A stretch of 64,000 nucleotides of DNA from Actinomycetospora soli (GCF_021026295.1 NZ_JAJNDA010000010.1:1-64000); one strand, 5' to 3'; counted from the stretch's first letter, positions 31,115-39,763 are shown. Notes: a model not told the origin generated them from the sequence alone. Numbers and translations: made by a program.

Positions 31115-32526
31115 ACGAGGTCATCGATCTCGGCCTCGTCGAGCTCGCCACCGCGCTGCGCCGTCGCGACGTCTCGTGCGTCGAGGTCGCGACGGCGGCG
31201 CTCGCGCGGATCGACCGGCTGAACCCGGTCGTGAACGCGGTCGTCGACCGCCGCGACCCCGACACCGTGCTCGCCGAGGCCGCCGCGCTCGACGACGAGG
31301 CCGCGGCCGGCCGGTGGCGCGGGGTGCTGCACGGCGTGCCGCAGGCCGTGAAGGACCTGGCCGAGGTCGCGGGACAGCCGTTCACGGCCGGGTCGCCGGT
31401 GTTCCGCGACCGGGTCGGCCTGGTCGACGCCCCGCACGTCGCGCGGATGCGGGCGGCCGGCGCGGTGTTCGTCGGGCGGACCAACACCCCGGAGATGGGG
31501 TTCGGCTCCCAGACCTACAACCCGGTCCACGGCGCCACGCGCAACCCGTGGGACCCGACCCGCACGGTCGGCGGGTCCAGCGGCGGCGCGGCCGCGGCGC
31601 TGGCCTGCCGCATGCTCGCCGCGGCCGACGGCAGCGACTACATGGGCTCGCTGCGCAACCCCGCCGCGTGGTCCTCGGTGTACGGCCTGCGCCCCTCGCG
31701 CGGTCGCGTACCCGGGGTGCCGGGCTTCGTCGCGCAGCTCGGCGAGGCCGGGCCGATGGCGCGCTCGGTCGCCGACCTCGCGGCTCTGCTCTCGGTCATG
31801 ACGACGGGTGGGCCCGTCGGTCCGCTCGACCGCGCCGATCCGCTGGACCTGTCGTCGCTGACGGCCGCCGACCCGACGACGCTGCGCGTGGGCTGGCTCG
31901 GCGACCTCGGCGGACGTCTGGCGTGCGAGGACGGGCTGCTCGACCTCGCGCGCCGGGGCTCGGTGGACGTGTTCTCGGGGCTGGGCGCGACCGTCGAGGA
32001 GGTCGTCCCGCCGTTCGACCTTGACGCCCTGTGGGACGCGTTCCTCGTCTGGCGCTGGTGGAACGCGTGCGAGATGGCGCCGCTGCTCGAGCCCCACCGG
32101 TCCGAGCTCAAGCCGGAACTGGTGTGGGAGATCGAGCAGGGGCTGGCGCTCTCCGCGCTGCAGGTCCACCGGGCCGCCGCGGTGCGTGCGGAGTGGTTCC
32201 GCGTGGTCGTCGGGCTGTTCGAGCGGTTCGACGTGCTCGTCGCGCCCGCCACGCAGGTGCACCCGTTCCCGGTCGAGGTGACGTGGCCGCGCGAGATCGC
32301 CGGCCGCACGATGGACACCTACCACCGCTGGATGGAGACGGTGGCGCCGTGGTCGATGGCGGGCGTCCCGGCGCTCGGGATGCCGGCGGGGTTCACACCC
32401 GGTGGCCTGCCGGTGGGGGTGCAGCTCCTCGGCCCGCCCGGGGGTGACCGCCGCGTGCTGGAGGTCGCCCTCGCCCACGAGGCGGCCACCGGGTACGCGC
32501 GGGCGGTGCCGCCGGTGGCGACCTGA
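31111..32526 (+). CDS. Amidase signature family protein, probable CTG start
   Basis: A 471-residue amidase with the Ser-cisSer-Lys triad of the family: K81 (AVKDL), the serine pair S156/S157 in GGSSGG, and S180 in MGSLRNPA. It hydrolyses an amide bond in an unknown substrate. No ATG, GTG or TTG fits upstream of the conserved ELATALRRRDVS segment; the only plausible start is CTG at 31111, overlapping the previous stop as CTGA in the same way as ATGA and GTGA pairs elsewhere here. A first GTG well downstream would delete the conserved N-terminus. Coupled to the ABM-type monooxygenase. Confidence 0.82.
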   Translation: MNEVIDLGLVELATALRRRDVSCVEVATAALARIDRLNPVVNAVVDRRDPDTVLAEAAALDDEAAAGRWRGVLHGVPQAVKDLAEVAGQPFTAGSPVFRDRVGLVDAPHVARMRAAGAVFVGRTNTPEMGFGSQTYNPVHGATRNPWDPTRTVGGSSGGAAAALACRMLAAADGSDYMGSLRNPAAWSSVYGLRPSRGRVPGVPGFVAQLGEAGPMARSVADLAALLSVMTTGGPVGPLDRADPLDLSSLTAADPTTLRVGWLGDLGGRLACEDGLLDLARRGSVDVFSGLGATVEEVVPPFDLDALWDAFLVWRWWNACEMAPLLEPHRSELKPELVWEIEQGLALSALQVHRAAAVRAEWFRVVVGLFERFDVLVAPATQVHPFPVEVTWPREIAGRTMDTYHRWMETVAPWSMAGVPALGMPAGFTPGGLPVGVQLLGPPGGDRRVLEVALAHEAATGYARAVPPVAT

Positions 32527-32536
32527 GATCGGCTCA

Positions 32537-32601
32537 CTAGGCAGTTGATCATGTCGAGCGCGACAATCAACACGTCGCGCTCGACATGATCAACTGCCTA
32601 G
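32537..32601. repeat. 28-bp perfect inverted repeat with 9-base loop
   Basis: Arms 32537-32564 and 32574-32601 are exact complements (starting CTAGGCAGTTGATCATGTCG), with loop AATCAACAC. Internal sub-palindromes (TGTCG/CGACA and GTTGAT/ATCAAC within 32544-32570) allow an alternative fold. It lies 11 bases after the amidase stop and could end that transcript, but is far longer and less GC-rich than other terminators here. Confidence 0.8.
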
Positions 32602-32648
32602 CGGTTGTCGCGCCACCCTTGTTGCGGCCTTCTCTGAACCCCGGCCGG

Positions 32649-32677
32649 CCTTGTCGTGGCGAGTCACCACGACAGGG
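32649..32677. repeat. Dispersed palindromic repeat, copy 2
   Basis: CCTTGTCGTGG (32649-32659) and CCACGACAGGG (32667-32677) pair with one mismatch around a 7-base loop. Additional half copies (CCACGACAGG near 32699-32708 and TTGTCGCG near 32606) surround it. Confidence 0.6.
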
Positions 32678-32772
32678 CAGGCCCGTGGCGGCCGCAGGCC
32701 ACGACAGGCCGCCGCGCCGGGCCGCTGCGGACGTCCCGACGCGTCGACGTGTCCCGTTCCTGACGCTGGACG

Positions 32773-34233
32773 TCAGTGGTGGGCCACGGCTGACGCCGGG
32801 GCGTCCGCGGCCGACTCCACCGGCCGCAGCAGTCGCGCCTGCCACGCGGCGTAGGCGATGACGACCCCGGCGACCGCACCGGCCACCGCCAGGGCCAGGG
32901 TGAACGCCGGACCGGCCACGGCGGGGTCGACCCCGGCCGCGAGCGAGCCGCCCAGGGTCTCGCCGGGCACCCCGTCGGGCAGGCCCGCCGCGTAGACCGC
33001 CGCGGTGACGCTGCCCAGGACGGCGATCCCCAGGGCGCCGCCGAGCTCGAAGCCCGTCTCGGAGATCGCCGACGCCGCTCCTGCGCGGTCGTCCGGCGCC
33101 GACGTGAGCACGAGGTCGGTCGTCAGCGTCTCCACCATGGCGACCGCCAGCCCGGCCACGGCCAGCCCGGCGACGATCACCGTCGGTCCGGCGCCCGCGG
33201 CGAGCAGGGCCACCGAGCCGAAGCCGACGGCGGCGACGGAGAGCCCGCCGGTCACGAGCCGGCGCACCGCGACGTGCCGGGCCAGACGGGCCGCGACCAG
33301 CGCACCGGCCATGCCCGCGAGGCTGCCGGGGAGCAGCCACAGGGCCGAGGTCAGCGGCGACATCCCGATCACCAGCTGCAGGTACTGCGGCACCAGCACG
33401 AGCAGGCCGATCAGCGCGAAGACGCACAGCGTGTTCGTCGCGACCGACACCGAGAACGCCCGGCGGGAGAACAGCGTGAGGTCGATCAGCGGGTCGGGCA
33501 GGCGACGCTGCCGGCGCACGAACGCCACACCGGAGGCGATGCCGACGACGGCGGCCGCCGCACCCGTCGTCGTGAACCCGGAGGTGGCGACGGACTTCAC
33601 CGCGTAGACCACCGGCAGCATCGTCGCGAGCGCGAGGCCGGCCGAGAGCAGGTCGAAGCGGCCCGGGTGCGGGTCGCGGCTCTCCGGCAGCAGGAACGGC
33701 CCGACGGCGAGCAGCGCCAGACAGACCGGCACGTTGACGAGGAAGACCGAGCCCCACCAGAAGTGCTCGAGCAGCCAGCCGCCGATCACCGGGCCGGCGG
33801 CCGCGCCGCCGGAGAACATCGCGGCCCACACGCCGATGGCCCGGCGGCGGGCCTCCGGCTCGGGGAACACGGTCTTGATCAGCGACAGCGTCGAGGGCAT
33901 CAGCGTCGCGCCGCCCAGCCCGAGCAGCGCGCGGGCGGCGACCAGCGCGCCGGCCGTGGGCGCGAACGCGGCGATGACCGACGCGACCCCGAACGCGGCC
34001 GTGCCGATGAGCAGCAGGCGGCGCCGCCCGATGCGGTCGCCGAGGGAGCCCGCGACCACGAGCAGCCCGGCGAGCACGAACGAGTAGACGTCGACGATCC
34101 AGAGCTGGGTCGCGGCGCCCGGCCGCAGGTCCTCGCTGATCGCGGGCAGCGCGGCGCCGAGGACGGTCATGTCCAGGGTGATCAGCAGGACCGGGGCGGT
34201 GAGGACCCCCAGGGCGAGGGCTCGCCTGGACAT
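32773..34233 (-). CDS. MFS multidrug exporter, DHA2 (14-segment) type
   Basis: A 486-residue major facilitator with about 14 hydrophobic segments. Motif A is GSLGDRIGRR (62-71) and the first helix has LDMTVLGAALPAI, the DHA2 motif D1 pattern seen in EmrB/QacA-like proton antiporters. Expected to export cationic or hydrophobic drugs across the cytoplasmic membrane. The ATG at 34233 follows GGAGACGC. It is divergent from a TetR gene, and a perfect palindrome (34265-34286) lies in the 78-base gap, so it is almost certainly repressed by that regulator. Confidence 0.87.
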   Translation of the reverse strand: MSRRALALGVLTAPVLLITLDMTVLGAALPAISEDLRPGAATQLWIVDVYSFVLAGLLVVAGSLGDRIGRRRLLLIGTAAFGVASVIAAFAPTAGALVAARALLGLGGATLMPSTLSLIKTVFPEPEARRRAIGVWAAMFSGGAAAGPVIGGWLLEHFWWGSVFLVNVPVCLALLAVGPFLLPESRDPHPGRFDLLSAGLALATMLPVVYAVKSVATSGFTTTGAAAAVVGIASGVAFVRRQRRLPDPLIDLTLFSRRAFSVSVATNTLCVFALIGLLVLVPQYLQLVIGMSPLTSALWLLPGSLAGMAGALVAARLARHVAVRRLVTGGLSVAAVGFGSVALLAAGAGPTVIVAGLAVAGLAVAMVETLTTDLVLTSAPDDRAGAASAISETGFELGGALGIAVLGSVTAAVYAAGLPDGVPGETLGGSLAAGVDPAVAGPAFTLALAVAGAVAGVVIAYAAWQARLLRPVESAADAPASAVAHH

Positions 34234-34264
34234 GACGCGTCTCCAGTTTCTCGACAGTCCGGAC

Positions 34265-34286
34265 GGTACAGTTACGAAACTGTACC
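34265..34286. promoter_or_regulatory. Palindromic TetR-type operator
   Basis: GGTACAGTT, 4 bases, AACTGTACC: a perfect 9+4+9 palindrome midway between the divergent exporter and TetR genes, in locally AT-richer DNA where both promoters should lie. Confidence 0.75.
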
Positions 34287-34311
34287 AGCTGGACGGTGTA
34301 CGGTCCCGCGC

Positions 34312-34851
34312 ATGCCCCGACCGTCCCAGCGGGACCGGATCGTCGACGCCTACGTCGACCACGTGGTGAGCGAGGGCCCCGAGACCGTGACCCTCGACGC
34401 GGTCGCCGCGCGCGCGGGCGTGTCCAAGGGCGGCCTGCTCTACCACTTCGGGTCGAAGGAGGCCCTGCTCGCCGGGATGCTCGAGCGGGTGCGGGTCCTG
34501 ACCGAGGCCGACATCGCGGCCGCCCGGGCGGCCGCCGCGGCGGGCACCGAGACGGTCGCGCACTACTACCTGCGCACCTCGGCGGACGACCCGGACCGCG
34601 ACAGCGACTTCTTCCGCGCGATGGTCGCCGTCCTCAAGGTCGCCGGCACCGAGGAGGCGGCCGCGGCGACCGCCCGTGCGTCCATGGCGGCCTGGCACGC
34701 GGTGCTCACCGAGGAGACCGGCGACGAGCTGACGGGCGACCTGATCGCCGCGCTCGGCGACGGCATCTACCTGCGCGCGATCGCGGGGGAGCGGTCGACG
34801 CCGCTGACGCGCGACTGGGACGTGACGCTGCGCCGGCTCCTCGGGAACTAG
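34312..34851 (+). CDS. TetR family repressor
   Basis: A 179-residue TetR protein. The helix-turn-helix covers residues 25-50 (VAARAGVSKGGLLYHFGSKE) and the rest is the helical ligand-binding and dimer domain. The ATG at 34312 is 25 bases after the palindromic operator, so the gene is probably autoregulated together with the divergent exporter. The inducer is presumably a substrate of that exporter. The 3' end overlaps the convergent ABC permease gene by four bases. Confidence 0.87.
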   Translation: MPRPSQRDRIVDAYVDHVVSEGPETVTLDAVAARAGVSKGGLLYHFGSKEALLAGMLERVRVLTEADIAAARAAAAAGTETVAHYYLRTSADDPDRDSDFFRAMVAVLKVAGTEEAAAATARASMAAWHAVLTEETGDELTGDLIAALGDGIYLRAIAGERSTPLTRDWDVTLRRLLGN

Positions 34852-35714
34852 CGCTGCGCGCCGAGGCCGGACACGAAGGCCCGCTGCGCCGCGATGAACA
34901 GCACGAGCACCGGGAGCACCGACAGGACCGCGCCGCTCATCAGCGTCGGGTAGTCGGTGGCGTACTGGCCCTGCAGGAACGACAGCCCGACCGGCAGGGT
35001 CGCGCGGTCGGGGTCGGGCAGCGCCGTGAGCGGCCACGCGAACTCGTTCCAGCGGTACATGAACGAGACGGTGAGGATCACCGCGATCACCGGGCGGCAG
35101 AGGGGCAGCACGATCTCGAGGAGGATCCGCAGTTCGCCGGCACCGTCGACCCGAGCGGCGTCGATCACCTCGTCGGGGATCGAGAGCATGTACTGACGCG
35201 CGAGCAGCACCCCGAACGCGTCGGCGGCGCGCGGCACGATCACGGCCCAGAACGAGTTGACCCAGCCGATCGACGCGACGAGGTCGAACTGCGGGATGAG
35301 CAGTACCTCGGCGGGCACGGTCAGCGTCGCCAGCACGAACACCGACGCGGCCGCCCGCCCGGGGAAGCGGCGCTTCGCCAGCGCGTAGCCGGCGAGCAGG
35401 CTCATGACGAGGTTCGCTGCGACGGCGACCACCGCGATCGCCGCCGAGTTCGCGACCCAGGTGAGGAAGGGGAACTCGCCGACCGCGGTCCGCACGCCCT
35501 GCAGCGTGGGCGCGTCCGGCAGCACCGGCTGGCGGCCCGCCGCGACCACCCCGGGTGCCGACAGCGCGGTGACGAGCATCCAGTAGAGCGGGAGGAGCCA
35601 GACGATCACGAGGATCGTCACGGTGACCCGGACGCGCAGCGCAGCGGAGCCGGACCCTCGGGACCGGACGTGCAGCGCAGCGGAGCCGGACCCTCCAGAC
35701 CGGGCGCGGGTCAT
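34848..35714 (-). CDS. Carbohydrate ABC transporter permease (MalG type)
   Basis: A 288-residue inner-membrane permease with about six hydrophobic segments and the EAA-type cytoplasmic loop DAARVDGAGELRILLEIVLP. Residues 1-28 hold two copies of a 12-residue unit (SGGSGSAALHVR, SRGSGSAALRVR) encoded by a 36-base direct repeat, which is unusual for this family and suggests that the true start might be a later GTG or that a repeat was inserted near the 5' end. The ATG at 35714 overlaps the stop of the upstream permease by four bases. It works with the two genes upstream as a CUT1-type importer. Confidence 0.85.
   Translation of the reverse strand: MTRARSGGSGSAALHVRSRGSGSAALRVRVTVTILVIVWLLPLYWMLVTALSAPGVVAAGRQPVLPDAPTLQGVRTAVGEFPFLTWVANSAAIAVVAVAANLVMSLLAGYALAKRRFPGRAAASVFVLATLTVPAEVLLIPQFDLVASIGWVNSFWAVIVPRAADAFGVLLARQYMLSIPDEVIDAARVDGAGELRILLEIVLPLCRPVIAVILTVSFMYRWNEFAWPLTALPDPDRATLPVGLSFLQGQYATDYPTLMSGAVLSVLPVLVLFIAAQRAFVSGLGAQR
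35636..35695. repeat. 36-base direct repeat inside the permease gene
   Basis: Two nearly identical copies of a sequence beginning GCAGCGCAGCGGAGCCGGAC (35636 and 35672) lie 36 bases apart and encode the two N-terminal 12-residue units of the permease. Confidence 0.7.
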
Positions 35715-36595
35715 CGCTCCACCACCGCCGTGTCCTCGGTGCGCGCCTGCACTCGCCACCACAGGGCGGTCCCGAGCCCGACGACGGCGAGGACGACGAG
35801 CCCGATCGCGGTCCCGTAGCCCTGGGCGCGGGCGTCGAAGCCCTGCGCGTAGGAGTAGGTGACGAGCAGTTCGGTCGCGTGCTGCGGCCCGCCGCCGGTC
35901 ATGACGTAGACGACGTCGAACGTCCGGAAGGTCTCCACCACGACGACGACGGCGAGGAACACCGTCGTCGGGCGCAGGTGGGGCAGCAGGACGTGGCGCA
36001 GCCGGTCCCACGGCCCGGCGCCGTCGAGCGCGGCCGCCTCGAGCTGGGTGCGCGGGGCGTCGGCCAGGGCGGCGAGGTAGACGATGACGGCGAGCCCGCT
36101 GCGGGCCCAGACGAGGACGATCAGCACGGACAGCCCGGCGGCGCCCGACGAGGACTGCCAGGCGACGCCGTCGAGTCCGACCCCGCGGAGCGCCCGGTTG
36201 ACGATGCCGACGTTCTCGTCGAACACCGTCCGGCCGAGCAGCGCGACCACCACCCCGGACACCACGTAGGGCGCGAGGAACACCGCCTGCAGCACCGCGC
36301 GACCGCGGGTGAGCCGGCGCAGCAGCAGGGCGATCCCGAGCCCGGAGCCGAGGACCAGCGGGACGAGCAGCACCGTCAGGCCGATCGTGTTCGCCGTCGC
36401 GCGCCAGAACACCGGGTCGCGGGCGAGCTCGGCGTAGTTGGCGAGCCCGACACCGCGTGCGGCGCCCAGCCCGGTGTCCCGGGTCAGCGACGTCGCCACC
36501 GCTCCGATCAGCGGGTAGGCGACGAACACGACCACGACGACGAGGACGGGTGCGAGCATCAGCCACGCCGACGCGTGCGCCCGGACCGCCCTCAC
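35711..36595 (-). CDS. Sugar ABC transporter permease (MalF type)
   Basis: A 294-residue permease with about six membrane segments; the EAA loop is EAAALDGAGPWDRLRHVLLP (about residues 187-206). The start is GTG at 36595, overlapping the stop of the solute-binding protein gene as GTGA; its stop overlaps the next permease ATG. The coupling means the three subunits are made together. No ATPase gene is present in the cluster, so the transporter probably uses a shared MsiK/MalK-like ATPase encoded elsewhere, as is common in actinomycetes. Confidence 0.87.
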   Translation of the reverse strand: MRAVRAHASAWLMLAPVLVVVVVFVAYPLIGAVATSLTRDTGLGAARGVGLANYAELARDPVFWRATANTIGLTVLLVPLVLGSGLGIALLLRRLTRGRAVLQAVFLAPYVVSGVVVALLGRTVFDENVGIVNRALRGVGLDGVAWQSSSGAAGLSVLIVLVWARSGLAVIVYLAALADAPRTQLEAAALDGAGPWDRLRHVLLPHLRPTTVFLAVVVVVETFRTFDVVYVMTGGGPQHATELLVTYSYAQGFDARAQGYGTAIGLVVLAVVGLGTALWWRVQARTEDTAVVER

Positions 36596-37893
36596 CGCCG
36601 CACCGCCCGGTCGACGGCGGCGGCGAGCCCGTCCGCGAGGTCGGCGGTGGGGGTCGCCGGATCGCCGAGGAACGCCCGCTCCAGACCGTCGGCGAGCTCA
36701 GCGGTCACCGCCGCGGCCCGGGGGATCGTCACCTGCTCGACGAGCGGGGGGCGCACGGTCGCGGCCTGGGCGACGTAGCGGCTCATGGCGTCGGGGGCGG
36801 TGGGGTAGCGCAGCGCCGTGGCGGGGACGTCGACGCGGGTCGGCAGCGCGGACGCGGCGGAGCAGAAGGCGGCCATGTTCTCCGGGGTGACGCACCAGCG
36901 CAGGAAGGCCAGCGACTGCTCGGTGCGCGGGCCGACGGTGGCGGCGAGCGCGTTGCCCCCGAGGTCGGCGGAGGCCTGCGCCGCGCGGGGCAGCGGGACC
37001 GCGGTCCACGCCGGGGCGCCCTCCAGGTCGCCCAGCGAGAAGTTCCCGACGAACGCGGACGCGACCGTCCCCGCGCTGAACAGCTCGTCGGTGGTCACGC
37101 CGCCGGAGGTCGAGGTGGAGCGCGGGACGAGACCCTCGTCGAACAGGCGGCGGGTGAGGTCGAGGGCCGCGCGCAGTCCGTCGTCGGGCGGGCGGACCGC
37201 ACCGTCCAGCGTCGGCGTCAGCAGCCGGCCGTCGGCCTGGTCGACCCAGTTCAGCCAGCGGTAGGCGCCGTCGGACTGCCAGTTCACCGCCGTGGCCGCG
37301 CGTCCCGGGCGCAGCGCGGCGAGCCGGCGGCAGGCGTCGAGGAAGCGGTCCCAGTCCCACGCCGCGTCCGGCTCGGCGGGCAGGGGACCGAGCCGGGCCG
37401 CCTCTGCCGCGGCGGTGTCGACGAGCAGCATCGAGGTGTCGGTGTGGTGGGGGACCGCCACGGCGGTGTCGCTGCCCGGTCCCGTCACGGCCGCCCAGAA
37501 CTGCTCGCCGAAGGCGGGTCGCAGCGCGGCGGAGTCCGGCAGCGGCGCGAGGACGCCCGCGTCGCGGTAGAGCCCGACGTCGTTGTAGGTGACGCGGAAG
37601 ACGTCCGGCGGCGCACCCGCCCGGATGCCGGTGTCGACGGTGGTGCCGCGACGGGAGAAGGGCACGGCCTGCAGGCGGACCGGGATGCCGGTGCTCGCGC
37701 GGAAGCCCTCGGCGAGTGCGGTGAACGCGCGGCGCTCCGCGGCGGTGCCCCACAGCGTGACCAGCAGTTCGTCGTCCGCCGCCGGGCGGACCGCGTCGAG
37801 GCCGAAGCCCTGCCAGACCGGGGCCGAGCAACTCGCGAGCCCGCTCGCGCCGAGGCCGAGCGCCGCGAGCGCGACGCGGCGCGAGACCCCCAT
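36592..37893 (-). CDS. Extracellular sugar-binding lipoprotein of ABC transporter
   Basis: A 433-residue family 1 solute-binding protein. The signal has a twin arginine (SRRVALAALG) and the lipobox LASC, so it may be exported by Tat and lipid-anchored. Binding-protein landmarks include VTLWGTAAERRAFTALAEGF, GAPPDVFRVTYNDV and a WNWVDQADG segment in the second lobe. The ligand is probably an oligosaccharide or glycoside. It is the first gene of the three-gene importer operon; the ATG at 37893 is 85 bases from the divergent DUF3040 gene. Confidence 0.87.
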   Translation of the reverse strand: MGVSRRVALAALGLGASGLASCSAPVWQGFGLDAVRPAADDELLVTLWGTAAERRAFTALAEGFRASTGIPVRLQAVPFSRRGTTVDTGIRAGAPPDVFRVTYNDVGLYRDAGVLAPLPDSAALRPAFGEQFWAAVTGPGSDTAVAVPHHTDTSMLLVDTAAAEAARLGPLPAEPDAAWDWDRFLDACRRLAALRPGRAATAVNWQSDGAYRWLNWVDQADGRLLTPTLDGAVRPPDDGLRAALDLTRRLFDEGLVPRSTSTSGGVTTDELFSAGTVASAFVGNFSLGDLEGAPAWTAVPLPRAAQASADLGGNALAATVGPRTEQSLAFLRWCVTPENMAAFCSAASALPTRVDVPATALRYPTAPDAMSRYVAQAATVRPPLVEQVTIPRAAAVTAELADGLERAFLGDPATPTADLADGLAAAVDRAVRR

Positions 37894-37978
37894 GCGGCTC
37901 AGTGTGCGCGGATCCCGCCTACCCCGCGTGTCCGACCCCACGGTGTGCTCATGGACGGCGGCGGGTCACTCTGGAGCC

Positions 37979-38323
37979 GTGCACCCCTCCGACGAGGACG
38001 ACCAGCGTCCGGACTCCCCCCGTGCCGACGGCGGACGCGCCCCGGTCGACCGCCGCTTCGCCGCCCTCGTCGGGGCGCTCCGCACCGGCGACCCGCGGTT
38101 CGCCCGCCGGGTGTCCGAGCCGCACCGCCTGCGCAGCGGCCAGATCATGACGCTGCTCGGCTTCGTCGCGACGGTGCTGCTCGGCCTGATCCCGCTGACC
38201 CTCGGGATCCACCTGCAGGCGGCGGTGCTCCTCACGCTCGGCGCGATCGGCACCGCCTTCTCCCCGGTGCTCGTGCCGCCGGTGGTCGGCGTCGTGCTCG
38301 CCCGGGTCCGCCCGCTCTGGTGA
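37979..38323 (+). CDS. DUF3040-like small membrane protein
   Basis: A 114-residue protein. The N-terminal half has the pattern of DUF3040 proteins (DRRFAALVGALRTGDPRFARRV), which in other actinomycetes precedes two membrane helices; here these are about 60-82 and 86-107. The function of the family is unknown. The GTG at 37979 has TGGAG a few bases upstream. The stop codon directly abuts the stop of the convergent hydrolase (38321-38323 against 38324-38326). Confidence 0.7.
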   Translation: MHPSDEDDQRPDSPRADGGRAPVDRRFAALVGALRTGDPRFARRVSEPHRLRSGQIMTLLGFVATVLLGLIPLTLGIHLQAAVLLTLGAIGTAFSPVLVPPVVGVVLARVRPLW

Positions 38324-39202
38324 TCAGCGCCGCACGGCGCGCGTGATCCAGTCGACCAGCTCGTTCTCCACGTCGTCGCGGTCGACCTCGTTGAGGATCT
38401 CGTGGCGGTCGTTCGCCCAGACCGTGAACGTCACGTCGGTCAGCCCGGCGTTGCCGTAGCGGTCCGCGAGGGCCTGCGCGAGGACGACGGGGCCGCCGAC
38501 GGGGTCGTGCTCGCCGACCGCGATGTAGATCGGCAGGTCCTTCTGCATGGCGTCGAGGCGCTGCGGGTCGGCCACGGCCCGGCCGGCCTCGAACATCCCG
38601 GCGCCGCCGGCGGGGTCGAGCCCGAAGCCGCACCACGGGTCGGCGACGTACGCGTCGACCTGGGCCTCGTCGCGCGAGAGCCAGTCGTAGTCGGTGCGCG
38701 CGGGCGCGAACGGGGCGTTGAACGCCGACAGGTCGATCGGCCCGCTCGTGTCGATCGCGGCCTCGAGCTGGTCGAGCAGCGACGTGCCGGTGAGCACCGC
38801 CGCGTCGACCTCCGCGGAGTGGTCGAGCAGCCACTGCTGGGCGGCGAACGAGCCCATGCTGTGGCCCAGGAGCACCACCGGCACCCCCGGCGTGTCCTCG
38901 CGGCCGCGCTCGAGCAGCCGCCCGATGTCGGCGACCAGCTCGGCCCACCCGCCCTCGCCGAGGACGCCGGGTTCGGTCCCGTTCGCCTCGGCGGTGGCGC
39001 CGTGCCCGCGGTGGTCCTGCCCCTGCACGAGGAAGCCGAGGCCGGTGAGGCGGTCGGCCAGGTGCTGGTAGCGGCGCACGTGCTCGCCCATCCCGTGCGT
39101 GAGCTGCACGACGCCGCGCGCCTCGCCCTTGGGGAGCCACCGGAAGGTGGCCAGCGTGTGGCCGCCCGCGGAGGGCAGGTCGATGCGGGTGGGCTCGGTC
39201 AT
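38324..39202 (-). CDS. Alpha/beta hydrolase, monoacylglycerol lipase type
   Basis: A 292-residue protein of the serine aminopeptidase S33 / monoacylglycerol lipase group: HGMGEH near residue 36, QGQDHRGHG, nucleophile elbow GHSMGS and a histidine in NDRHEIL near the end. Homologues release glycerol and fatty acid from monoacylglycerols in the cytoplasm. The ATG at 39202 follows GAGGAG. The gene is downstream of a strong hairpin at 39225-39263, so it has its own short promoter region. Confidence 0.83.
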   Translation of the reverse strand: MTEPTRIDLPSAGGHTLATFRWLPKGEARGVVQLTHGMGEHVRRYQHLADRLTGLGFLVQGQDHRGHGATAEANGTEPGVLGEGGWAELVADIGRLLERGREDTPGVPVVLLGHSMGSFAAQQWLLDHSAEVDAAVLTGTSLLDQLEAAIDTSGPIDLSAFNAPFAPARTDYDWLSRDEAQVDAYVADPWCGFGLDPAGGAGMFEAGRAVADPQRLDAMQKDLPIYIAVGEHDPVGGPVVLAQALADRYGNAGLTDVTFTVWANDRHEILNEVDRDDVENELVDWITRAVRR

Positions 39203-39224
39203 GCGGCTGGCTCCTCGTCGGCGG

Positions 39225-39263
39225 GGTCCCCGGGCGGGTCGGAGTCTGTCCCGCCCGGGGACC
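39225..39263 (-). terminator. Perfect 14-bp hairpin
   Basis: GGTCCCCGGGCGGG (39225-39238) and its exact complement (39250-39263) around an 11-base loop. It lies 16 bases past the stop of the gene at 39280 on the minus strand and just upstream of the next gene. Confidence 0.65.
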
Positions 39264-39279
39264 GAACGCCAGAGGTGAT

Positions 39280-39645
39280 CTAGGTCCCGGTGGCGCCGGA
39301 GCCCGACGCCGTGCCGGTGGTGCCGGACTGCTGGCTCGTCCCGGGCGGGCCGCCCGGCGCGCCGTCGCCCGGGCCACCGGGGCCGCCGAGCAGCGGTCCG
39401 GTCAGCATCGAGACGCCGACGCCGAGCAGGAAGGCCACGACGCCGATCGCGGCGGTGACGCGCGCGCTCACGGTGCGCCGGGTCCTCCCGACGGCGGGTG
39501 CGGGCGCCGGGGCGGCGTCGGCGGGCGCGCCGTACACGGCGTGGGTGCGGACGGTGTCGGTGTCGGCGCCGCCGACGGGCGTGCGGGGAGCGGGGGCCTG
39601 CGTCGACGCGGTGTCGTACCAGGCGGGGGAGTTCGGTGCGGTCAT
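39280..39645 (-). CDS. Hypothetical single-pass membrane protein
   Basis: A 121-residue protein: a Pro/Ala-rich soluble N-terminus (about 1-62), one membrane helix (about 64-84, VTAAIGVVAFLLGVGVSML), and a low-complexity Gly/Pro/Ser/Thr tail. The composition suggests an external or cytoplasmic disordered tail, and no enzymatic motif is seen. The ATG at 39645 lacks a strong Shine-Dalgarno sequence. A perfect hairpin follows the stop. Function unknown. Confidence 0.55.
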   Translation of the reverse strand: MTAPNSPAWYDTASTQAPAPRTPVGGADTDTVRTHAVYGAPADAAPAPAPAVGRTRRTVSARVTAAIGVVAFLLGVGVSMLTGPLLGGPGGPGDGAPGGPPGTSQQSGTTGTASGSGATGT

Positions 39646-39763
39646 GATCGTGAGCGTGCTGCCCGGGTCTGGCCGGGCGGTGTGACGTCCCTGTGATGCC
39701 GATGTGGGTCCCGGCGACCGGTTCGTACGCTCGTGCGTCGGTCGGCGCCGTCGCGGCACCGGC

